Assembly (NCBI GenBank): GCA_947846985.1 | Contig: CANTUZ010000002.1 | Location: 131,866,889-131,930,888, forward strand | Reading direction: 5' to 3' | Length of the DNA stretch: 64,000 nt | From: Fratercula arctica | Taxonomy: Eukaryota > Chordata > Aves > Charadriiformes > Alcidae | Part shown: in pieces, positions 23,001-35,734 of the stretch | Numbering within the stretch: position 1 is the stretch's first letter | Layout of the letters: every line of letters begins with the position of its first letter | Notes under the pieces: model-generated | Database searches by the model: none | Told to the model about the DNA's origin: nothing | What the model saw: the letters and a program-made list of their open reading frames with translations, nothing else | Made by a program: the position numbers and the translations under genes

Positions 23001-26000
23001 CACTTCTGGTTTTAATTCGGTTTCATGCTAGAGTGTGACTTTCAATGTACCAGCAATCTCAACTGTTTCTTTATGAAGAGAGTCAATCCCTTACACTTGT
23101 TATTCTTATCTGCATCCGTCCTGGAAAAGACTCTAGTAACTAAGGTAGTTACAAAACTTGAAATGCATTTTATAGATACTGCAAATGTAACTTTGGGCGT
23201 GACGTAGTTTTCAGCTCTGTGTACTGGAAGAATTGGAGGGGAAGATTTCAGCCACCTCTGTATTAATTCCAAGTACTTCCAAGCACAAAACTGAGTGCAG
23301 GGTGGCATGTGAAGTTGAGCTATTGTCTAATTTTACCAGCTTCCTCCACTACAACAAATGATTGTTGAGGGGTTTTTTTGTTGTTGTCTGTAAATGATAG
23401 TTTAGTTTGCTACTTCTTAAGAATTATGTAATCTTGATTTCTGCAAGGCAATGCTGAGACTTTGGGAAATGTTTCTTCAAGCTTATGTAAGTTCCTCTAC
23501 AGAAACCGTATGACAGCAAAAATTCTCCTGCACCAGGTCCAAGCTCTGGTTGTGATTTAATGTTACCACAGTAGTGCAAAACTTCTGTAGTCCATGTGAG
23601 ATCCTTCCTCATATGTTCATTAATTGTTGAAATTACCCTAGGGGTATAAAAATAGAGATTGACAGTATTCAGAATTCACTGCTATGGAATGTCAGCTTTA
23701 TAAACTTGTTACTTAACGTACTCTTCAAATTGTCAACTATCAGCTTTTTTGCTTCCTCGCCAAGCTATTCTAACTAAGCACTGACAAAAAGTTTTAGTAA
23801 GGAAGAGTGTCAGGTTTTTGCACTTTAACAGAAGTTGATTCTGCCTGTGAAGTCCTCTTGGGTAGCAATGAAATACATTCTTAAATGGACATAGTACAGA
23901 GAGAAGCAGTGGTGTTATGCTAAAGCTCCCATGTTAACCTTATTAACGGAAGTTAAATACAGGATAATTTAGCAATGACTGCAATATATAAGAACAGATG
24001 GCTGGTGGATGACTTCCTTCTGTGTACTGAGAAATTCCAATTAAGGCAAAATTAAATGAACTAATAATATCATAAAACTGCTATTCCACTTTTTACTATG
24101 GATTATGCCCTCCTTAGCAGGGAAAATTGCATTAATTGCTTCAAGAAAGGAACCATTCAGTGGCTGCAGAGGACTTGGTGGTGAACTGTTCCACTTCCTG
24201 CCATTGCACAGTTATGCATAATGTGACCACATGGAATTCACAAATCGTAAGCAGGAAAAGAGCACAGCAAGTTTTTTGCTCCAAAACCAAAGCACACTGT
24301 CATTTAAGTAACCCGAGAATCTCCAAGAGCTGTATCATAGTATAAAAAGTTTTTATCCATGCTGGGTAGCCACTAGAAAGAGATATGCATAAGAATACCT
24401 GACATTACACTCATTAGAGGACATTATTATGCTTGGTGCATTACATAGCCTGCAAAAATATCCTTACACTATGTTCCGTAAGCAGCACTAAAGATGATTG
24501 TACTAATAACCTTTCTCTACATATAGTAGGTCACGATTTTGGCTGTAGAGAGGGTTAAAAGTGAGTGAAGAACTATCTTATCTTATCATTTATTAACTAT
24601 CTTTCAGATTATTTATTTCCATTGGTAGCATTTTACTGTATTTTTAAATAGGATATTTTGACCTTCATTTCTATGAGACCTTAATTCTTTCTAGTGAGTG
24701 AGAAATGGAATCAATGCTTGCTGTTTTCTAGATTTCTGTAAACCTGTCTTGTCCAGGTCTCTGGGGCCTAGTTGTGCTCAGGGTACAATAAAGGTACAAT
24801 CTATCTGTTTGCTGCAAACATTATCATTATTGTGTCACCAAAGGGTCAATTTACACTTTTTATTTATTATTTTTGCAAGAGTTTCATGTCCAAACTCACC
24901 TCACAGCTAGTCTATTCAGATGTGAGTCTCCACCCAGGTAAAGGCATGAGGTAAATTCTGAAGCAAAACTCTGAGTGGTTTTTTTTTTAACTTTTACGGT
25001 CTTTTTGTTGGATCTGGCATGGACAGGTTGGGTACCTGGTTCTCAACCTAACTGTTACATGTTGCCCACCTGCCCAGCTGTAGTGCATTAGGCTTCCATG
25101 CATTGGGTATAGTTACAGTAATGAGGGTCCTTCCTTCATCGCTGATGCCTCAAATAGCGAGGACTGATGCAGTATGTAGCAGCGTGGCCTCAGTCTGTCC
25201 TCACCGGGTGATAACGTGGTCAAACCTCACATGGGCCGGAGCTACCTTGCAGCTGTTGGAACATCATGCTTGTAGACAGCCAGAGCTTCGGTGTCTGTGT
25301 CTGAGCCGATCTCCCCAGCTTCCCTGTACCATCAGTGGACAGAAAGACAGACTTTTAGGGAAAGATTAAGTGACTCACATTGCAGAAGTGCATGTTCTCT
25401 CTAGAAACTACACAAGCACATCAGGTAAACCAGCTGTGCATGTCTTCAGGTTAGCTATAGGTGGCCTAGTGAATCCCTCTCAGGCACGCTATAGATAGAA
25501 TATATAAATGCTACATGGAACAATTTGCTCTTTTAGTGTTTCATAGCAGCATGAATTGTTTGGTAGCATATATCAGCCATGTGGAAAGCATAGAAGAAAG
25601 CACATTAGCCTGTAACTGGACCCTGACTTGTGTTAGTTATGATATCTCTACAAAGTTAGTTTGGAACAATGGCAGTGGCATCCCTATAAAAATGTGTAAA
25701 TAACACCAGAGAAACCAAACTGAATCAAGGCAAATCTTCTAAACCGAACTTTATGAGAAAACCTGTTATCAGTTACAGAAGACAAATAGTTATATGGCAC
25801 CTGACATTTTTTACTACAAGGATTTTGATTAAGCCACAAAGGTAACATAGAATCCTTAAAGTCATAGGTATTTGACTGTAATACACACTGGACTGTGCAG
25901 CTAATTAAATGGTGGCAATTGTCCGTACTAGATGCTTATGACAGCATTAAGCCTCTGTAGCCATCACTGTAGCAGGAGTTCTGGAGACCCCAAAGGAGAT

Positions 26001-26912
26001 GAGTGATATGCCTCCTTAGTATTGAAATGTACTGCTCAGTTGTTGCAGCAGCAGGAGATTGTAAGATCAAGAGGCTTAATAGCTTTGGTACAAGAGGCAG
26101 TGCTACATTAAATGCACTAAAATGCAAGAACTTACTGTACATTCATAGCACTGCAAGCCCCCTAGCTACACTTAAAGGGGCTGACAAACTGCACATCTGT
26201 AGAGTCTGCAGGTTAAGCAAGGTTAAGAAGAGTCTTACTATGTGTTTTATTTGAAAATTATTTTTTGTGTTTCTGAAAATTTTGCCTGCCAAAATATCGT
26301 CTCACATGATTGCAAGCCCACCAAAGATGGGGCTGTTTTATAGCATGAGATGCAAAACTAAAACTGTAAGCCTATTTTTGAAGCATATTTTTCAACATGT
26401 GTTAAAAGTTTTGCTTTTACTTATTTTCTAACTGTTTCGAAGAAGTTGTGACATTTACTATCTTATTGTTTGTGGTGCATCTTCATACCCTTACTTTGTT
26501 CCTCTCATCCTTATTTATGTGGTAAATGTGAGGATGAAAACAAAAGAGCAAAGATTTTTATTTTCATAAATTAAATTATTAGAATACTTTGCTCTTTCTG
26601 CTTTTTTGTGTTACTGTGGAAAGAGCACCATTTTAATTTTTCCTGACAAAAATATTATTACAGAACAGTAATGCAAAGGCTTTCATAACTTATCTTGCAA
26701 ACTTAACATTGAAGATAAAGATAAGTTCGATCTTAGATATTACACATGATCATAATAACCTTTAACTTACCTATGTATGTGATGATATGCGCTCTGTCAC
26801 AAAAACTGGCATGTTAACTCAGGTTCTTTGCTGTAATAGTATGCTTCTTCACAGCACAGACCAATTTTACTGGGGTAGTTCTCCATGGAGAGGGGATTGG
26901 GATCTATTGCCT
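20069..26912. other. Unique AT-rich sequence, no supported gene
   Basis: Nothing here can be supported as a gene. Two patches stand out by CpG content: 20650-20760, with a partial GCGCATGC (NRF1-like) sequence, and 25130-25310. Neither shows a clear promoter, exon or known repeat. T-rich simple sequence occurs near 22320-22370. Confidence 0.45.
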
Positions 26913-27290
26913 TTAGTTTGTGTCCAGTCTCAGCCTTTTGGCTGCCTGCGGCTGCTCCACCTGCACAAACTGCCCCTCGTCCTTTGCTGCTGAAGCTTTC
27001 TGAGCAGCATCAGCAGCTCTCCTTACCACCCAGTCTGTCTCCTACCTCTTCTTCGCTGTCTCCAGCTTGTGTTTTTCCATCTTGGAATACAGCTGTTTCT
27101 GCTGCAGAGTGAACACGATTAACGGTACCTGTGCAACTAATTTGCCTGTATCTGTGTCAGGTTGGGGCTGATTGCCTGAGGGTGACTTTGCCTCAACAGC
27201 TTCTCTCAGGCCTGGTTCTATGAGCAGCATTTTGAGCTCTTTTAGTCTTTCCTGCATATTCCAATTTTCTCTCTGAGAATAATTGTTCAC
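26913..27290 (-). pseudogene. Unidentified coding-like block with one in-frame stop
   Basis: On the minus strand, one frame from 27290 runs for 82 codons to a TAG at 27042-27044, then continues in the same frame for another 42 codons to TAA at 26913-26915. Both parts have real-protein character. The first contains a charged amphipathic stretch (QERLKELKMLLIEPGLREAV) and a helical Q/K-rich segment (LQQKQLYSKMEKHKLETAKK). The second has AADAAQKASAAKDEG and ends in a basic AAKRLRL motif close to the stop, like a nuclear localisation signal. The block is less AT-rich than its flanks. I do not recognise the parent gene. It could be a decayed processed retrocopy or an exon of a minus-strand gene in which the TAG is the true stop. 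No poly(A) tail or target-site duplication is evident. Confidence 0.4.
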
Positions 27291-29559
27291 ATTCCAGTTT
27301 ACCGAGTTCAGAATATGTATTTGACGGGCTCATTTTACTTTTGCATAAGACATTTTTTCAAATTAAATTCCTTTACACAGTTTTTCTGGGGAAACTCTGC
27401 CTTTTCTCCAGTAAGGGTTTCTCACACATTGCTGTGTTTTGGTTTCTGTTTCCTTGCACACTGGCACCTTGTGGTTGGCAGAAAACTTTGGTTTGTGTTT
27501 TTCTGCCTTATGTGGTTTTCCAAAAATGAAAAAAATCAGGCAAACAAAACAAACAATAAAACCCACACCCCCAAAAAAGCCCCACCGGAAAATGGGAAAA
27601 CAAAAGATTCTGTGCATCATGTGAAGGTGACAGGGCTTACAAGTAGACCTACCTCTCCGTTGATATCAACCATTTGAATGAAAGGGAGTAAACGTTCATC
27701 ACCTTCCCCGTCTGTTGCATTCGAGAGAATAATCTTGCTAGTATTTATTCATGTAAGCAAATTACATAAAATTATGTGGAGTTACGAATGCTTACTAGTG
27801 GTGTCATCTGGTACCAGAAAAGCAGACTTCCATACCCCTTCCACTCCTTTTATTCCAAGACCTCTTGGCCTCTTACAGCAAATAGAAAGGCACAGCAGAG
27901 AGCCTGCTTCCAGCTTCCACCCTGGAAACTCTGTATATCCCCACAACAGGGAAAAGCAAGCACTCTGAAAAGTGTTAATTATCTTCAGACCACGGTATTC
28001 CTGGAAATCCCATGATAATCACCACTTTGCACCTTTGGAAATGCAGCCAAGATTACAGATTTTAGCACTAAGCTGTTCATGGCTTATTCTTAGAATAAGA
28101 TGACTTGGACATGCACGTGGACCTACTTTCTGCCCTATGGGCTTTTGAGTTTGCATCATCCTTCTCTAATAGTCATTATCTTAAGAAGACCTTGGCAGCC
28201 ATGGCTCCTTCTTAAGCTCTCTTCCTCTGGATCACTGTTCAGGCATGATGGTAGGAAATTTCAGGTCTTGAAAGAAATATTAAGTTATACGTGGGCACTC
28301 AGATCCATTATAAATTGTGACGGTTCTAGTTAGGGAGAGGGATAACATGGAATAAGCAGAAAGTCCTCAGCTATTAGAGGCTACAGGCACAATGGTTCTT
28401 TCAGGAAAAATTATATCCCTTTCCAATTTCACGTGTCTTGTTCATTTGTCAAGATATACTTGACCAATTCTTCTCATCTTCTAATTTTTTCTCAAGAGTT
28501 TTGCAATTATTTTGAGGTATTAATAGCTGAAGGAATGTTTCAGAATATAAGAATTGTGTTCTAAACCCCATTTAATACCGTAGACATGGCTGCTAGTACT
28601 TTATTCACGGTTGTGGTGTTACAGAGGTAATCAAGGTTTCAATGCTTTAGTTTCCCTAAGGAGGTCCAATCTACAACTGACAATGTCTTGTCTAAGGGAA
28701 AAAAATCTATTCAGTGATGAAGTGCTGCAGTCATTAAACTGCAACATTACAATCAATGTAAATCTTCCACTGGACCAACAAAAGAAGGTAAAAGTATGAT
28801 CAGTGCCCTGTGAGGCCTAATTTCCTTCAGCTTTCTTTCCTTTTTCATACTAATTAAAGGCAAAAAAGCTTGTGTACTGACGAAAACTTCTGGTTCAGGG
28901 TCATTGACTCCCTGTTCGTCAGCACTGAGACAGATCTTTATGGAAGGTCCATTGAAAAGGCACAAAGTGATTTTCCCTTTCATTCTACATCAGCATCTTT
29001 TCCTGTTCTATATCTTTTAATGAACGAGTTGTCATGCTTCCACATGGAATAGCACTTTGACAAGTGGTGAATAGCCACTATTAGCATAGAGTTATGCTAA
29101 CCAAAATTTTATCTAGAACCTTCAAATCCTACTGGTGTTTCTTTGTCTGTGCTTCCTCTCAGGCCATGCTGTGACAGGATTTGAATACACATTTCTGTTA
29201 ATCTCAGGGGAGAACATTCTGCAATGTCTTTTTCATATTAAAAAAAAAAAAAAAAGGAAACCAAATCAAACCCCCACAAAGGCTGGAGATATATATGGAC
29301 ATAAGAATCTTTGAAGACTTAATAAGTAATCTGGAAAATGAATTATGATATCTGCAGTGGTGATTTTGTCACTTCAGAAGGAGACTGATTCATATCTTTC
29401 AGCCTGCAAGATGTTTGATATAGGCGTTCACTGTTAAAAAAGTTCACCATGTCAGCATCACTTCTAGTCCAAGATCATACCATTCAGTATGACACTAGAA
29501 ATCTTGACCTCAGCTCCTACTTTCTGTGTCCCTATTAGTGGACATTCCTCTCCAGAAAG
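27291..29559. other. Unique AT-rich sequence
   Basis: No gene is supported. Several overlapping frames near 27315-27680 are open on both strands, but they derive from low-complexity A/C-rich and T/G-rich sequence. A short plus-strand stretch ending at 28789 with AAG|GTAAAAG would encode 'DEVLQSLNCNITINVNLPL', but its acceptor is poor. Confidence 0.4.
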
Positions 29560-29895
29560 ATCTTAAATATTCTTAAAGTTGATTAATAACTGCTCTGCTC
29601 TTAAGTGTATCATCTGGTCCCATCACTTTTGTGTCATTTGCAAACTTGGTGGGGGTGCACTCACTTCCTTCTCTCATATCATTGACAAAGACAGTAGAAA
29701 GACGTGCAAGGACAGACCCTTGTGGTTCTGGATGTCACCTGCCTCCAGTTAGAGTATGACCCGTTAGTTGCTACCTGCTGAGCCTGATCATCCCACTAGT
29801 TTTTTTACTAATCCAGAGCATAACATCCTAATACAACATAGATATTGTGAGAGATGGTGTTGAAAATCTTGCTAAAGCTCACCCACAAATCTATG
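29560..29895 (-). mobile_element. Old antisense CR1 reverse transcriptase fragment
   Basis: The plus strand is the antisense of the CR1 palm region. GTGTCATTTGCAAACTTGG corresponds to the reverse complement of 'KFADDT' with one change (it reads FANDT). It is followed by the 'acagacccttgtggttctggatgtcacc' region that in CR1 precedes this motif, and by the 'gatggtgttgaaaatcttgctaaagctca' region matching antisense motif A (FSK..DT). The copy is clearly older than those at 40 kb and 56 kb. Its catalytic aspartate pair is damaged. Confidence 0.75.
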
Positions 29896-30670
29896 AGTCA
29901 ATATTTTATGTTTGCTTTGGGGTCATCATATGCAGATAGTAGCAGATGATACCATCAACATATTCTGTATCAAAAGTCAAGATGGAATGAAAACTCATTA
30001 CAAGGACATGGTCAGCCTATTGACAGACCGCACTGAAACACTTTCTCACAGTTTGTCCATAGCTCAAAACGCACTAACAATAAGCTCAGACATTTTGAGA
30101 AAACAGAGTATGGAATGATGCCTTAAAAGATACATTCGAGGAATAGCAGGATGCCAAGAGTGATATTTTTTTCCATAGAAGTCGAAAAGAAACATGGGTC
30201 TTCCTGCTTGTTTTTTCCTAGTCAGAGCTGTTGATCTATTCCACTTTACAGTTCTTCATATGTCCGAGGTCATCCAGTCATGGAGAGGCTGGCATGTGGC
30301 AACTCTGAATCTCCTGACTTCAGAATGGACGAGATAGTTTTGATTAAAATCTTGAGGGTTTTCAGTGTGGGGCACAGTAACCACATCACTATTTCTAGAC
30401 TTTCTTGGGTCAGATATATCAGCTTATTCAATTTGCTCCACTTCTTCCCATGGATGGTGGAGGGATCTTAAGTCTGGGCTATGTATTTTCTGGCATTCTA
30501 ACATCACAAAAGATTGGGTCAAATGGATTGTGTTTTCCAGCAAATGAGAAAATCAATTGTTTTCTCTGTTTAAGATCCTACACTTCCTACAGCCAAAGTT
30601 CTATCAGTTCTATTTAAATTTGTGTGATATTCTGGCTCAGAGTAAGCATTGCTGATTTTCTTTCATTCAG
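29896..30670. other. Unclassified AT-rich sequence
   Basis: I can support nothing firmly. A plus-strand 'IVADDTINIF' near 29935 recalls a reverse transcriptase YADDT motif, but no flanking motif supports it. Short frames at 30280-30620 are unrecognised. Confidence 0.35.
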
Positions 30671-30735
30671 CTGCTGAAATGATTTTGGTCATTTTCTACA
30701 TCAGAAACATTAACCGCAAATGGGCTAAAGATCTG
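30671..30735 (+). CDS. Candidate small coding exon
   Basis: A 65-base segment is bounded by a strong acceptor (TGATTTTCTTTCATTCAG) and a strong donor (CTG|GTAAGTAAG). Only one frame is open. It accepts phase 1 from upstream, as left by the exon at 9399-9524, and ends in phase 0, which matches the segment at 34736. It would encode a hydrophobic run, MILVIFYI, followed by the basic RNINRKWAKDL, like the end of a membrane helix and a cytoplasmic start. A second acceptor, CTACATCAG, would give a 31-base version beginning at 30705. The protein is not recognised. Confidence 0.42.
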
Positions 30736-33700
30736 GTAAGTAAGCCTTTTGAAACAGAAACCCATTGATTTCTGTCATTCAGATTCATCAAAACAATGGT
30801 ATTGACAGCTAGAAGAATATAAGGAAGAATTTAGTTCATATAGCTGATTCTGGCTCCAATTTTAGGAAGGATATTATTCACCTAAAATAGTATCAGAGTT
30901 TAGCTTGAATCCAGAGACTAACGTGGCTCAAATAACAGGCCTTGATATACCTCAGTCTCATGTCTTCAAATCTGAAACCTCATTCCACACCTGAATGTGG
31001 AAAGGTTTCCAAGGATACCTTGGAAAAATTACTGACAGTAATTATCTTGCTTTGATTAGGGGACACTTCACTTAAGAAGCTTCAGGGATCTAGCAAATAA
31101 ACATCTTCATGCTTGATCCTTTCAAGCTGTCATATGGAACTCAATTTATACTTACTGTTGCTGCAGTCTCATCGTCTGCAATGCCAGGGGGATAGAATTG
31201 GCGAATTGGATGCTGATTCAAATGGGGAAGGGAAGATTGTCCCTCAGGCTTGATTCATCAGTCAGTGATCCTCCTCTAAGTAGATGGTGTTTTGTAAGGA
31301 GTACTGCTTGGGGTCACATAAAGTTGGAAGGAATAAATAGGCAAGTGCTTTAAGTGAAGAAAAGATTTACTTGTAACTTTTTTGCCTAAACATCCACTCA
31401 CAAGCCATTCTTCCTCCCTTCTAGTTTCTGAGGGTTTCTAGGGATTTAGGAGCTGACAGGAAAGAAGGATTTGCATTGCAAGACTGCGTGTTCAGAAGAG
31501 GGTTGGCTGATGCTGTAGTTAGGGCTATGAACAGGTAAATGTGACTGACTATCAAGAAGTGTTCTCATACATACATTCACACCCCACTAATAAAGAAGCT
31601 GTCTAGAAGGATGTACATGCAAATCCTTCGAACAGGCCTCACCATAACATCAGCTAACTTCCCCCCCCAGTACCTTCTGTATACGTACAGTGTGAATATA
31701 GCTGTAGACAATGCATGTCAAAGACCCGCTATAGCTAAATAACCCTTGTTTTCATGCTGAGATATGACCTCCAATTAAATATATTTTTTTTTTAATTAAA
31801 AAGGTTATATTGACAAAGAAACTTCTTTCTTGCCATTATCTTTGTTTATGCACCTTTTGAATACTATTAATGCAGAAACAGACTGAAGTATTTATTTTTA
31901 TTAGTATCTCTCCATCTTTAATCATCCAAATACCTCACAAACTAATGGCCTAAATATGGTTATAAAATTCTTGGGATAAAAGCTTTGCCCTGATCAGATG
32001 ATTCCTTTTAATTACCTGCCAATAAACACATACTTATCAAGACTATATAGTTCTTCATCAGTAGTCCTTTTTATATTATGTTTATAGTCCACATTTTATT
32101 TCAAAGGACTTTACAAGCTACAAAGCATGTACAATAGTCATTTTCTTTATATGGTGCTTGGGGGCATTACACAACAAAGTACAAATAGCTTATCCTTCAC
32201 CCCCACTGAAACGTAGTCACCTCTGAAGTGAAAGGTGGCAGCTTTTTAATAGCAAAAGAAAAACACTATATCTAATTAAAGCTGCAAGCTACATGTAGTT
32301 AGAAAGAAGGTGGTTGTTCAAACTCAGATCTTACATATGATTTATTATTCATTTTTCTGCTCTCCCTCCCCCTCTTCACTTTACATGCTGGGAGAGGAAA
32401 ATGCCTTAAAGTATGACCTGCTCTTTACTTAGACCTTTTAGTTATCCTCTGCTGTTTTGCAGGACTTTCAGAACTGCTTGAGCTTGATCCCTCTATGTTA
32501 GCCGTGAAAGAATCCAACAGCTGCTGCTTCATCTGAAGGATTTCTGTGGGGAAAAGGGGTTCTTTTAAACTAATTCCTCAGGCTGCTCACAACCTGGACT
32601 TTCCCATTTAGATGTCCTCCGTGGCTCCCTAACACTTTTGGGACTCTTTGAGGTGCCTGAGCTGTCTTCCTTTCCTGATGGTGGCATTTTCTCTTCAAAG
32701 CACAATTTTTGCTGCCCCTCTGTTCTGTGCAGGGAGAAAATGCCTTTGAAATCAATGTGGGTTTTCAGGCAGGTAATAAGCATTTAAAAATATATATCTA
32801 CTTCTCATTTGTTTAAAATTTGCTAAATCCTATAGCAGTTAAACAGGTATGAAGTGATTTTCTTTTAATGTTACTTCCTTCTGATAGACTGTGCAATGAA
32901 GCTGCATCAGTTTCAAAGGTTTCCTACTCCCTGCCTAGAATAGAGCTGTTATAGCAATAGCCCTTTGAAAAGGAAATGGCAAATGGCACCAGCAGGACAG
33001 GCAGACAGCTTAAGTCAGGTTCATGTAGCCCCAGAAGTGCTTGGAAGCAGAAGATGACATGTGAAAGAGGGCAAAGGGAAGAGAGTCCAAGCTTAGAAAA
33101 CATCTGTTGAAAGAATTAATTGAAAAAGTCACCCCACCCCAAATAAAGCAATAGCAGTTGAAAGCAGAGGATAACAGCTGCAAGGGCAGTAGCTGCAGCT
33201 GTAAAGGGCTCCTGCACTTGTGCAAACACTGCAAGACCTATTATTTAAAACAAAATTAAAACAACAAAAAAAGTGTTCAGACAGGAATCCTCTCCTTTCA
33301 AAGAGACTATTAGGTACACATTTAGTTTGGGTTTTATATTTTTTTTTTTTTTATATTTCTTCTGTTTAATACAACCACTCTGTTACTAGTTCCTGGATGA
33401 CCATGTTTATTAGCATGGCTCTCTCTAAGCAAGGGGCTTTCAGGATTTTTAAGGCCTTACTGCTGTACCTCTGTTGTTACGCCATTGCTACTGCACACTG
33501 GTTATGTCAATGCCATAAATAAAATAGATAAAGGCATAATCACCACACAAATGACCAAACTCTTTTCCCCTCTGCAAACCTGCTGGACTTACCAGTACTG
33601 TGTATTGGAAACAATTACTGACACATCACAACCAGCTAAACCTTGGCTGGGTAATACCTGGAACAGAGCTACTAGGAGCAGAACAAAATCATTGCAGAGA

Positions 33701-34735
33701 TCATCCCAGCACTAAACAGTATGGACACTCATTTACCACTGCCTGCATCCACAGCCTAACCCTATTCAGCTGGGCGGCATAGGCATGTTGGGATGTCCTC
33801 TGAACGATGCTCATCCCCCTACCCACCTCCACTGAGTAGCAAGGGCAGCGATCAGTAACCTCTGCAGCTGTGACATCCTCAATATCTGTGCACACAGGAA
33901 TGACTAGGCATGGGAAACAAGAAGGAAAGACACAAGTAGAAGAACAGTTTTTTATGCTTTTGGCAGTATGAAACTGCCTAAAGACCTTTCTTTCAGACAG
34001 GATGGATATAGCCATTGATTTAAAACTAGACCTCTGTGTAAGCATTTTGTTGAATGGACACATGAGCACTTTGTTAAATTCTGTGTAGCTTGGTTCTTGA
34101 GTTTATGGAAGGTTCAATGGATCAGGATATTGGATTACTTTGTTTTATACTTTTCAAAAGTTACCATTGAAGGATTAGTGTCTATCTAGAAAATTTTCCA
34201 AGAAAGATGAGCGTGGAGAGTAGTGCCTTCTGCAGTTAATTTAAAAAATGTAGTAAATAGTTAAATAATCATAAAAGGTTCTATTGCTTCAATATTGCTC
34301 AGAAAAAATGTGAAGAAAGAGCTGTGCAATTCACAAATAATTTTATCTTCAATAGAAGCCTTATTTTTGCACTTTTTTAAACATGAAATGTGGAAAAACA
34401 CAGTTCTTATTCCAGAAAACAATATCAGTTTGTGTAAAGTCTGGGCAGTGTTCGTTGATATATTTTTTATGCTTGATGATAGGGAAAAAAATAACATTTA
34501 GGAGGTTGTTTTTGTGTTTGGTTTATTTTTATTTGTTCACCTGTTTCAAGAAATGTCTGAGTTTAAAACCACAGTAAACAGGCAAGCACTTAAGGATGCA
34601 TGTGGGAATTAGGCACAGATTTCTGTCTACTGTTAATAGGAACTGTGCATCTAACACTTGCCCACTGTAGTGGAAATAGACTTGAGCCTAAATCTAAAGT
34701 GCATTGGGAAAAAATACTTTATTTTTCCATTGCAG
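30736..34735. other. Putative intron, unique sequence
   Basis: If the flanking exon candidates are real this is a 4.0-kb intron. It is AT-rich, with a T run near 33340. The open frames at 33485-33715 (plus) and 33701-34069 (minus, 122 codons) are unrecognised and lack context, and I treat them as chance. Confidence 0.4.
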
Positions 34736-34819
34736 ACCATTGTGAATGATGCAGCTAGAGTGGACAAAGCAAATCGAAGACCATCATTGGATCAGGGGCC
34801 ATTGGACCAGGGACCATAA
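34736..34819 (+). CDS. Candidate terminal coding exon with stop
   Basis: A strong acceptor (TTTATTTTTCCATTGCAG) precedes 27 open codons and a TAA at 34817-34819. The phase-0 reading, matching the donor at 30735, gives a hydrophilic tail with NDAARVDKANRRPS and then a short tandem repeat, LDQGPLDQGP, immediately before the stop. The other two frames close earlier. The next 900 bases have the AT-rich character of a 3' untranslated region, with AATAAA signals at 35347-35352 and 35726-35731. I do not recognise the protein; the C-terminal end of a multi-exon plus-strand gene is the simplest reading. Confidence 0.48.
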   Translation, partial: TIVNDAARVDKANRRPSLDQGPLDQGP

Positions 34820-35733
34820 GAAGAAACAGATGTTCCTTAACCTATCATCATATTAATAATTTAACACCACTGATCTCTCATAAAAAACTCAAATGTATTA
34901 GTTTTTCCTTTGAGACTATATCTACCTTATTTTTTTTTCCTCCCTGCCTTAAATTCTGTTTTATATAGGCTTTCACGAAACTAAAGAACTTACCCGGAAC
35001 TGGTGGAACATGACCCTTTGTTTTGTTCTCTTGTAAGCTTGTATACCAATTGTGCAGGAAACCAGTCTCTGCAGTGTTTTAGCCTGTTCCTTTCTTCTTT
35101 CTTAATTTATTGCTTAACTTGAAATGTTACCAAAGATGTTGAAATACTGATGTGAGAGATACACTATGGAGGTGTTTTCAGACAGATTACTAATTTTCCA
35201 ATATTGCGCACAAGTTTGCTCTTTCCTTCAAAGTACTAATTTTCAAATGTGAATAGCTACCATGAGACACCCGCGTATGACCAAATTTTGGGGTGTTGAT
35301 CTCAAGACATAGTTCAGGAACTTCAAAATTTCTAAGTTATTTAGAGAATAAAGACAGCTTACTAAATTGATAGTAGTAGATTCAGGAAATGTTTTTAACC
35401 ACCAAAGTGTCAATGTATTGGCCTATTCTAATTTCATAACCTTTCTGATAACTCTTCCTGGAGACTGAAGATGAGCAGAGTGTGATATACTTTAACATCA
35501 CCACCTCACCAGGTCATATTCCACCTCTGTGGCTTGCTGTTCACCAAGAAGCTACCAGTGATTCCTGATTCCAAGTTCCTACAGATTCTCAGACTCTTTC
35601 TTATGCCTTCATTTTGTCTATAGCTTAAAATATGTTTTAAAATAAGTCACAAAAACCTTTAAATATTACTTGTACTCTACAATTCACATGGAAAATCCAT
35701 GTCCACAACAAATTGAGTAATACTTAATAAATA
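34820..35733 (+). other. Possible 3' untranslated region
   Basis: This stretch follows the candidate terminal exon and has no further good open frame. It holds two AATAAA hexamers, at 35347 and 35726. The second is only a few bases upstream of the start of the CR1 copy at 35735, so the element may have inserted at or just past a transcript end. The assignment rests entirely on the exon call. Confidence 0.3.
35347..35352 (+). promoter_or_regulatory. Possible polyadenylation signal
   Basis: An AATAAA hexamer about 530 bases after the candidate stop codon. Such hexamers are common by chance in AT-rich DNA, so it supports the gene end only in combination with the exon candidate. Confidence 0.25.
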
Positions 35734-35734
35734 T

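Noticed and set aside
29912..30118. A plus-strand 'VADDT' resembling a reverse transcriptase catalytic loop
   Set aside because: None of the other polymerase motifs is present in the flanks, and the recognisable CR1 sequence just upstream is on the opposite strand.
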